This document shows, in pieces, positions 52,365 to 64,000 of a stretch of 64,000 nt of DNA (its first letter is position 1; every line of letters begins with the position of its first letter). This DNA is from Bugulina stolonifera (taxonomy: Eukaryota > Bryozoa > Gymnolaemata > Cheilostomatida > Bugulidae): NCBI GenBank assembly GCA_935421135.1, contig OW285187.1, forward strand, positions 11,619,929 to 11,683,928. Reading direction: 5' to 3'. A program made the position numbers and the translations under genes. The notes under the pieces were generated by a model that searched no databases, was not told the origin of the DNA, and saw only the letters and a list, made by a program, of their open reading frames with translations.

Positions 52365-53461
52365 TTGTTATTTATTCTTAATATTGTAGAATTATTATTA
52401 TATTATAATTATTGTTGTAAAATTAAAAAATTACTCAATAGTAAAATTAGATAATATAATAAGTTATAGCAAGTATAATATTGTTTAAAATTAATAAGCA
52501 CATTCATTTATCCAGTAATAGTGGAATCTCTCGGTACTGTTATTGATTGATTGAGGCTGAGTTAAATTAACTTTGCTCACTGTCACTGCTGTACCTATAG
52601 TTATTAATTATAGTAATGATAATAGGCTACTACTACGTTGTAAATACAGTAATACTATCAGGTGAAGTTGTGATCGCGACTCACTAGCAATTTATTACAA
52701 TAGTCACAGATCACAATCACTCACTCATTAGATCAGTGACTACACTATACCTACTAACTATTATCTTATTAATTTAGGTGATTTCCATAGACTACCTATC
52801 AACATGAACATGTTTATCATTGAATTGATTATATTTATATAATTATTTTATAATTAAATATTAATATTTGTGACTGTAAATTAATTTTTTTGTAATAAAT
52901 AATAATTATAATTAATATAATAGGCTAAAAATATAATAGACCTATCATGATTATAATTATTGTAATTGTGTTGTAGGCCTATCATCATTACTTTGAATGT
53001 TAGTATAGGCTAACTTTATATTGCTAGGAAATTTATTTAAGAAATCTATAAACTATCAATGACTTTGTTTCACAGATGTGAACTTTCCTTTGTCCATTCC
53101 TGTCTAGAGTTTGATTCCGAGGCTTTGTAGTATCTAATTGCCTAGCACAGTTAGTAGCCTAAGTAGGCCTACATTATAATCAAAGATCTACACCAGCTTA
53201 GCATAATCTTAGAATGGTTTCAAGCTAAACTATAACTGAAAGGAAAGATGATGTGGAAGGAAAAATCTAAATTTATTAGGGCTGTTAATTAGTCATTAAA
53301 CATTATAATGTAGAACGTTGAATAGTCTTATGTAAGTTTATAGGCCTACGTCATTTATTTAATTTCTTGGTAACAGTTTGTTTAACCAAAACTTTCCTGG
53401 CCTTTCTACCTACAATAGAATAGGTGCAGATTGAGTTGTAACATTGATTTGTTATTTATAG

Positions 53462-54109
53462 GTTGGAGATTAAAGTGAAATCTGGATACCACGATGCACA
53501 TCGCCACAACTCTATGTGTGGTGCTCATCCATCATACCCATCAAGTAGGTTACGTTTATGAACTTTTTTCCTGGGACTCGTGCACACACAAACTGGAGCA
53601 ACTGCTTCCCAATTAGAAATGGGTTTCACGACTAAAATGAGATGCTTGATTTAATGAAGGCTTGTTGTTTTATATATATGTGTGAGAAGGTACTTGGTAG
53701 ATTTCTGTCGTCTATTATAGAGCTGTTATGAATTTAATTCATAGGTAACATCCAGAGTGATCAACTATATCAACATATATGTCTTATCGAAATCGTACTT
53801 TATTTTACTTTTATATAATGTGATGCCAATTTGGCAAGAATCATGTAACTACTAATAGCTGTACTATTATGGTAGGACAGTAGGCATTGAACATGTTTCG
53901 TTACTGCTTTATTATTTGGATCTAATACCTCTTATATGTCTGTAAACTATTTATCTGTGGTAAGCGTGAAGCATTTATTTATCTGGTATCAATTTCCTAA
54001 TATAGGTCTACTAGACAGAATATTGGTCTGTGCTGATGCTGTGAATTTTGAAGAGCTGGCTGACCTTATTCCTAAGAATGGCAAGGAGCGACTTCTGAAT
54101 ATTGAATAA
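53462..54109 (+). pseudogene. exon-like coding pieces in the left arm (unrecognised)
   Basis: Two pieces look spliced. 53462-53544 (TTTATAG|...TCAA|GTAGGT) reads LEIKVKSGYHDAHRHNSMCG and AHPSYPS. 54006-54109 (AATATAG|...TAA) reads LLDRILVCADAVNFEELADL and IPKNGKERLLNIE, then stop. Phase 1 joins phase 1. They could be the end of a transposase or of a captured host gene; I do not recognise them. In the right arm the matching second piece has an early TGA. Confidence 0.45.
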
Positions 54110-55469
54110 GAGTTCTTATGCTATTTTTATTCAGTAAATATTTAAAATAGATTTGGTCAAAATATTGGCATTTATACTCCATGTTATGAATTAGTTTTGT
54201 TTGTCTACATAAATGTTTTTATTTGTAATATGCAACTTCTGCAAATCTGTTCTACATATAGAAATACATATATTAATACTTATACTCTATCAATCATGTG
54301 ATACCAGGGTAAACCATAGGACATAGGACAATTAACAACTACAGTAGCTTTAGCTGTATTGTAATTTGAGGTAAAAGTAAAGTAATCTTGCCTACTGAAA
54401 GCCAAAATAACTAGAACTAGGAGCTGGGTAATAATAATTTTGTGATGTACTTATATACTAATATACAATATTTGCAATTATCATGCAGTTACTATCAAAG
54501 TTACAAAATATAATAAATACAATAATTATGTTGGTCTGAAATAATTGGAAAATATGTGTGCAACAGAAAATTTCAGATTATTGGCAGCAAAGAACAAATT
54601 TTGACTACTAACTAAATGACTAACTAATCATAGCAGCGCATAGGTAACTAATGTAAACAAACGGTAACTACCCCAACACATCATGGCCGCTAGGGATGAA
54701 AAGTGGCATCACAAAATTTACCGGAGTTCCTGCTCTAGGGGAGATAACTCTATGGTAAACGGAGTTAGTAAACATAAACCATAGAGTTATGGGGTGTTAC
54801 CTCCATAGAGTTATCTCCCCTAGAGCAGGAACTCCCGTAAATTTTGCGATGCCACTTTTCATTCCTGGCGGCCATGATGTGTTGGGGTAGTTACCGTTTG
54901 TTTACATTAGTTACCTACGCGCTGCTATGATTAGTTAGTCATTTAGTTAGTAGTCCAAATTTGTTTTTGCTACCAATTAACTAAAATTTTTTGTTGCACA
55001 CATATTTTCCAATTATTTCAGACCAACATAATTATTATATTTATCATATTTTGTAACTTTGATAGTAACTGCATGGTAATTGCAAATATTGTACATCAGT
55101 ATATTAGTACGTCACAAAATTATTATTACACAGCTCCTAGTTCTAGTTATTTTGGCTTTCAGTAGGCAAGTTTACTTTACTTAACAGCTGTAGCATTAAG
55201 TAACACTTTTACCTCAAATTAGAATACAGCTAAAGCTACTGTAGTTGTTAATTGTCCTACGTCCTATGGATTATCCTGGTATCACATGATTGATAGAGTA
55301 TAAATACTAATAGGTGTATTTCTATATGTAGAACAGATTTGCAGAAGTTGCATATTACAAATAAAAACATTTATGTAGACAGACAAAACCAATTCATAAC
55401 ATGGAGTATAAATGCCAATATTTTGACCAAATCTATTTTAAATATTTACTGAATAAAAATAGCATAAGA

Positions 55470-56070
55470 ACTCTTATTCAATATTTAGAAGTCACTCCTT
55501 GCCATTCTTAGGAATAAGATCAGCCAGCTCTTCAAAATTCACAGCATCAGCACAGATCAATATTCTGTCTAGTAGACCTATATTAGGAAATTGATACCAG
55601 ATAAATAAATGCTTCACGCTTACCATACATGAAACATGTTCAATGCCTACTGTCCTACCATAACAGAACAGCTATTAGTAGTTACATGATTCTTGCCAAA
55701 TTGGCATCACATTATATCAGAGCAAAATAAAGTACGATTTCGATAAGACATAGATGTTGATATAGTTGATCACTCTGGATGTTACCTATGAATTAAATCC
55801 ATAACAGCTCTATAATAGACGACAGAAATCTACCAAGTACATTCTCACACATATATACAAAACAACAAGCCTTAATTAAATCAAGCATCTCATTTTAACC
55901 GTGAAACCCATTTCTAATTGGAAAGCAGTTGTTACAGTTTGTGTGCACGAGTCCCATGAAAAGAGTTCATAATCATAACCTACTTGATGGGTATGATGGA
56001 TGAGCACCACACATAGAGTTGTGGCAATGTGCATCGTGGTATCCAGATTTCACTTTAATCTCCAACCTAT
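55470..56070 (-). pseudogene. right-arm copy of the exon-like pieces, with stop
   Basis: The inverted counterpart of 53462-54109. The first piece (about 56070-55985) is nearly the same. The second (about 55575-55470) reads LLDRILICADAVNFEELADL then IPKNGKE and hits TGA where the left arm has an Arg codon (CGA), so this copy is broken. Confidence 0.45.
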
Positions 56071-58027
56071 AGATGAAAAAAATCAATGCTACAACTCAAC
56101 CTGCACCTATTCTATTGCAGGTAGAAAGGCTAAGAAAGTTGTGGTTAAACAAACTGTTACTAAGAAATTAAATAAACGACGTAGGCCTATAAACTTGCAT
56201 AAGACTATTCAATGTTCTACATTATAATGTTTAATGACTAATTAACAGCCCTAATAAATTTAGATTTTTTCTTCCATATCATCTTTCCTTTCAGCTATAG
56301 TTTAGCTTGAAACCATTCTAAGATTATGCTAAGCTGGTGTAGATCTTTGATTATAATGTATTTAGGCTATTAACTGCGCTATGCAATTAGATACTACAAA
56401 GCGTCGGAATCAAACTATAGACAGGAATGGACAAAGGAAAGTTCACATCGACATCTGTGAAACAAAAGTCATAGTTTATAGATTTCTTAAATAAATTTCC
56501 TAGCAATATAAAGTTAGCCTATACTAACATTCAAAGTAATGCTGATAGGCCTATAGCACAATTACAATAATTATAATCATAATAGGCCTATTACACTTAT
56601 TATCACAAAAAAATTAATTTACAATCACAAATATTAATATTATAAAATAATTATATAAATATAATCAATCCAATGATAAACATGTTCATGTTGATTAATA
56701 GTCTATGGAAATCACCTGAATTAATAAAATAATAGTTAGTAGGTATAGTGATAGTCACTGATCTGATGAGTGAGTGTTTTTGATCTGTGACTATTGTAAT
56801 AAACTGCTAGTGAGTCGCGATCACAACTTCACCTGATAGTATTACTATATTTACTACGTAGTAGTAGCCTATTACCATTACTATAGGTAGGTACAGCAGT
56901 GACAGTGGAGTGAGCAAAGTTAATTTAACTCAGCCTCAATCAATCAATCAATAACAGTACCGAGAGATTCCACTATAACTAGATAAATGAATGTGCTTAT
57001 TAATTTTAAACAATGATACTTGCTATAACTTCTGGGCTAATTAAAATTATTATACTATTTATTATGGAGTAAATTTTTAATTTTACAACAACAATATTTC
57101 TACAATAATAATAGAATAAATAACTACTAATAAATAAGAATTGAATTTATTTCATTGTCTTTCCAGTTCCAACTCACAGCAACCGTACTGTATTCCTACT
57201 AACCACACTGTTAGTCCAGAGAAACCCAAAGTATACTCTTGCAATTACATCAATGTTAACTATATGAGATTGTATAACTGTTGTTCCAGGAATGCCATTA
57301 GTACAACTAGCTCCGTGCTCATTTCTTGAAATAGACAGAATTGTCCGCGTGCTATTGAAAGTCCTTTATGGGTAGATAATTCTGTACAATAAGCCTATCA
57401 TGTTAGCGATTAGAGATTTTAATACCCAATAACATGCGGCTTTATTTTGGTTAACCAATCAACGCATTCACAGATTTTCTACTGATATACGCTGCCGCGC
57501 TAGTCGGTTACTAGTATTATTTGGTCGAGTAAACATTCATTCTTATTTCTCTGTAAAGTCCTATTTTACAAAGAGATTTTTAAAATCACTATCATTGTGA
57601 AAAAGCAGAGATGTTACTAAACAGTTTAGATATAAATTGAAAACATTTTACACAAATAGTATCTGTAAATAACAGCGTTGAAAAGTTTTATGTTTTATAT
57701 ATAATTGTAATGGTAACTAATGTAAACAAACGGACGAAATCCCCATCGCATCATGGCCGCCCGTGGGGAAAACTGGCATCAAGTGACCAATCGGCGTTTA
57801 ATAGCGGAAAATTTTTGAGTTCCTGCTCTATGGGGTGTTACCTCTATGGTTACCTCTATGACATAAACACGTGGACTGTCGCGGAGTGAATACATACCGG
57901 CATGTCATTAGCTAATGGTTAAATCGCCGTGCTCTTCGTTCGCCCCGTGTGTTTATCGAGGGCATAGCGTTCGACGCTTGCTCAGAAAACGCTCGCCCCA
58001 AAACGCTCCCGTGTGTTTGCACCTTTA

Positions 58028-59944
58028 ATCGCTGTCTCAAAATTATCGATATGCAGTAATGAATTATTTATATAATAATTTATATAGTATTGTTGTATAA
58101 AATAATAATTATAATAATAACAATTACACGTACAAATTGATTAGACAAGACAAGACTAACACTAACGTTTTAGTTTTGTTTAGTTGAACTTTAGTTAAAT
58201 TTAGAGCCAATGCTCTTCTTAAATTTGCTGATGCTAAATTTAATCTCACTGCTTTAATGTAGGCCTAACTTCTATAGCTTAATTAGTATTTTTATATTAA
58301 TATTTATATTATATCTATAATAATTAATAATAATTAAAACTATTTATTATAATAATAATTATTATTATGATGATTAATATTATATGGATATTAATTATAT
58401 GATATGATTATTATAAGCGGTTGTTAAAATTTTAATTTACAGTAAAACCAGCTTGTTACTGAGTTATTCAATATTTTCAACATCAAAAGAACAACATAGT
58501 AATGTTTTAGTTGAGAATCTTGTTAATCTTACAGCCTCAATATATGCTGCTTGACATGCTTACTATAATTATTATAGCTTTCAACAAAAATGTAGTGACC
58601 TGAGAATCATCAGCATTAATACCAAACTTAGATTAGTGCAATGGTAGAGCTTTGAGTTGTACAACTACTAAATCACAACCGAAACACATGAGGTGATCTG
58701 TCCCAATGCCCAAGGGTCGTGCATATGAGTGTGCTGAAACTAAATACTATTGTGTCCAGCTGGTTAGTGAGGCACAGCAAGCAAATGAAAACCACAGTTA
58801 CACGAGCTCATTACGCTACAAAATAATGCTCCTCACACTTCCGGGCCAAAGTTACATAATTTGAAGTCAGTGCCATGTACAAAGTCTGAGTTCAAGCTCG
58901 AACATTAAAGGTCTGCTATACAATAGTAATTAAAAATTGTCTCAGAGTGGTATGAAAGTAATACAATAATAGATAATGCAATATAGATAATGTAAGAAAC
59001 ATACACATTAAAGGTACATTACCAAGAAAATTAGGTGGGTCTAAACGGGCATGTACAACCTTGTATGTACAAACGGCACACAGCCAAAGGTGGAGCTATA
59101 ATCCATCTATGTTATTAGTGATGAAGTAGTGGTCAAAGACAAAGACACCCTAACAACAGCCCCACAACATCCATCATCTAGCTATCACCCTGTCAGTCTT
59201 AAACCTTGGCAAAGAATAGCAAGTCGAGTAGGCGGTCAGTACCACTTGTACTCAAACTTTGTCTAATCATAGTGTTATTGGTGCAAAAAGGTAGTCACAT
59301 TCAAGTGGTTAGCCGGCATAAGAATAACTACATTTGTGTGATGTATGCAAGAGAAGCATCAAGACTTTTTATTATGATAGAAAAGTACTTACGAGGCTTC
59401 TATTTGGAAGATAGCTCTTGCTATGAATTCACAGATCCAAGTGAACGTGGATCTGCACTTGATATTTCTTAACATTTTTCCAGGATAAGATGTATTTTCA
59501 CATGTGTTGTGTTTCTATAGACTTGACAAAATCATAATAGGTGAAGCGCAGTCTCTCCAGACTGCTTGCCTTGAATGTAGAATTAAACTTCACATTCCAA
59601 CAAGAAAAACTTGTGATAATAGAGATTGATCTGGTCTACTGCAGTACAACGTAGCCCTCCTTGTGCCGATTATCAATTTGATTACTTCACACTCTCAACT
59701 CAAAATTGAAGAAGTTTGAATAATACGAACACTTGTATGCTGCTATCTTTCAATCAAAAGGGCTGGATCTTTTGTTAACTCAGTTTCATAACTCTTTATA
59801 CTCAATACATTTAGTTTTTGTGAGTAGAACATAGATTATACAGAATAATTTTTAGCCTGGACCGTCTTTTCCCCTTTTTATTTCCAAAACTTATTGTCAA
59901 CGTAAGTTTGATCATGTTGCATTGTTTTTCTATCAATACTCATA
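58028..59944. other. gene-poor stretch between two mobile elements
   Basis: AT-rich at first (58060-58440). Then come two open stretches on the plus strand without recognised motifs: MPKGRAYECAETKYYCVQLV... (58698-58860) and an 88-codon frame (59206-59472) ending PSERGSALDIS. Neither has convincing splice sites or a family match. They may be remnants of another element. Confidence 0.5.
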
Positions 59945-61387
59945 CAGGGGCGTAACTTTTGAAAAATTTTTGGGGTGGCTAGAAGTCGGGTGTTTATGCA
60001 GGCCATCGGCCTGCCCGAGCGCGGAGCGCGAGAGCGGGGTGGGTGCGGGAGGGGCGCAGCGCCCTCCCGCAAGGGGGGTCCGGGGGTCTCCCCCGGAAAA
60101 AAATTAGAAAATGACTACCTAGATATGCAATTTCGGGACGTTTAAGATGTAAAATTACTGCTCAAAATAATTGGATATTAGATATGTATAGTCAAGTAAA
60201 TCAAAGTAGCGCAAGACAGTTGAAATTTTTCACGCTGTGATACATTAAACTGAGCTTTTCATAAACAGATATAGAATAAGTTTGAGCGCCGAAAAAATAT
60301 AGGCTAAATTGGTTCTCTAAGTAATTATTCTTCACTACTAAAGCTTCACTAGAAATTAGACCTATATTATCTCAACTAGGCCACCTTAAGCACACTAGAT
60401 CTGACATTACTAGTACTGACTAGTCTACTTAAACTACTGACCAGAATACTATCATGATACAAAATCAAAATACAGAAACAAAAAAAATAATAAACGGATA
60501 AGTCTACTAACACTAGCACCAAAAGATTTTGCGTTTTAATTCTCCAGAAAAAATATGTTTTCCTACACTAACACTGACAAGAAAACGAATAATAGAATCA
60601 ATTAATTAAATAATACAATATTATTTATATATATTATTATTATAATTTATTATTATAATAATAATTATTGGTGGCTACATGAGTGGGGTTTTGATATTAT
60701 TAAAAATAGATATTAATAAAATATAATAATAATAAATTAATATTTATATAATAATTATATAAATATTAATTATTATAAATATTAATTTATTATTGTTATA
60801 TTTTATTAATATCTATTTTTAATAATATCAAAACCCCACTCATGTAGCCACCAAATTCAGCAATAAGTTTTGCTCACATACATGCTAACAATCTACTTGG
60901 AAGCCTATGCAATGTTCATCTTTTTATTGGAGGACGGAGGTTGTAAAGAAGCAGCTATAATTTAAAAAATAGCAACAAGTTATTTGGTCTGTACGGAAAA
61001 TTCCAAGTTATGTAGCTTGAGATTAAAGTAATTCATGGAGCCGGTTTGGTTTTATATTCAATATAGTCTACATGTTATGCGACTACAATTATAAGTAGCT
61101 ACAAACCTTGGGCTAATCACCCTGATTGTAAATAATGATTGGCTATTTCTAGTAATCCGATAATTTGATTGGTTTGTGGAAAAGTAGCGTGTCGCATAAA
61201 CTATATTCTATACTACATCCTTAGAAATACGTAGTAAGGAAAACTTTACCGCGGCCATAGGAGAAGATAACTCTATGGCCGCCGTAGAATTGATACCCCT
61301 GAATTCAAAAACACCATTTTTGGGCCACTTTATTTTGAAATTTAGGGGCGGCCATGCCGCTCTGCCGCCCCTAAAGTTACGGCCCTG
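59945..61387. mobile_element. CAGGGGCG-ended TIR element with TCATA target duplication
   Basis: The left end CAGGGGCGTAACTTTTG mirrors the right end CTAAAGTTACGGCCCTG. TCATA flanks both sides (59940-59944 and 61388-61392). A very GC-rich block of about 100 bases near the left end (about 60000-60100), with nested small palindromes (GAGCGCGGAGCGCGAGAGC, GGGTCCGGGGGTCTCCC), stands out from the AT-rich surroundings. There is no transposase frame, so it is non-autonomous. It ends 190 bases before the SEC14L start codon. Confidence 0.85.
60668..60854. mobile_element. near-perfect 187-bp palindrome nested in the TIR element
   Basis: TTGGTGGCTACATGAGTGGG at the left mirrors CCCACTCATGTAGCCACCAA at the right. 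The arms continue through TTTTGATATTATTAAAAATA and AT-rich sequence to a centre near 60761. It looks like a small foldback MITE inserted into the larger element. Confidence 0.85.
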
Positions 61388-61582
61388 TCATAGTATTGTC
61401 CTAGATTTTCATATAAACAAGGTAATAAATAATATTTTATCATATTCACTAAATCTGTTGTTGTTTCCCCTTGGCATATATAGCATGTAATGAATGTTTT
61501 TGGATGTCCTTATTTACTCACATGTGTTATCAGGTCCCAAATGACGATTGTACTCATGGCATGAGAAACTATTTTAGCAAAC

Positions 61583-63999
<2,417 letters not shown>

Positions 64000-64000
64000 A

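Larger units (their letters stand above)
51507..58027. mobile_element. 6.5-kb foldback element with 3.25-kb inverted arms
   Basis: The left end TTAAGGTGCAAACACACGAG is mirrored by the right end CGTGTGTTTGCACCTTTAA. Almost every segment of 51510-54775 recurs inverted in 54780-58023. Examples: GTGTGGTGCTCATCC at about 53519 against GGATGAGCACCACAC at about 56000, and CATGGCCGCTAGGGATGA against its mirror near 54870. The arms differ by scattered substitutions and small indels. TTAA at both ends suggests a TTAA-target DNA transposon (piggyBac- or Kolobok-like); no transposase frame is visible. Each arm also has, near the centre, an inverted copy of its own outer end (CCGTTTGTTTACATTAGTTA), as if two non-autonomous elements had joined head to head. 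Confidence 0.85.

Noticed and set aside
51507..58027. Mirror-image assembly error as the explanation for the inverted arms
   Set aside because: The arms differ by many scattered substitutions and small indels, so they are not one sequence assembled twice; read support is still needed.

Overview
The window looks like nuclear DNA of an animal. It is AT-rich, its genes are split by many GT-AG introns, and it carries one very long myosin gene, a SEC14-like gene and many transposon remnants. The protein families and the AT-rich, repeat-filled introns fit an early-branching invertebrate, for example a sponge. The species cannot be fixed from the sequence alone.

Minus strand, 45,908 down to the left edge: one unconventional myosin gene of the MYO15 (myosin XV) type. 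I placed 49 exons by hand. Every exon-exon junction keeps phase, and together they give 10,632 coding bases (about 3,544 residues) before the gene leaves the window. The domain order is: short acidic N-terminus, motor (residues about 65-755), neck, MyTH4, FERM lobe F1, an inserted low-complexity region of about 1,680 residues, FERM lobes F2/F3, SH3, second MyTH4, second FERM (cut by the left edge). The insert includes a single 2,715-base exon and separates the first FERM domain's F1 and F2 lobes.

Minus strand, 47,278-49,460: a small separate gene for a basic protein rich in Thr-Pro motifs. Its function is not recognised and its 5' end is tentative. Upstream of it lies a decayed LINE reverse-transcriptase copy (about 49,545-50,900).

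51,507-58,027: a foldback structure of about 6.5 kb, with two diverged 3.25 kb arms facing each other. Its ends are GGTGCAAACACACG-type inverted repeats beside TTAA, and it contains exon-like coding pieces. From 58,028 to 59,944 no gene is recognised. From 59,945 to 61,387 there is a CAGGGGCG-ended TIR element with a 5-bp target duplication, and nested inside it a near-perfect 187-bp palindrome.

Plus strand, 61,583 to the right edge: the 5' half of a SEC14L1/SEC14L5-like gene (PRELI/MSF1 domain), running off the window.

Structures that ordinary gene annotation misses: (1) a 17-bp minisatellite that begins at, and is made from, the 5' splice junction of the myosin neck exon; (2) a fourfold tandem duplication of the 3' splice site of SEC14L exon 3; (3) two abutting perfect spacerless palindromes of 154 and 202 bp in a myosin intron; (4) two related CAGTGGAACTTGC MITEs; (5) a tRNA-like SINE candidate; (6) a 41-bp tandem array.
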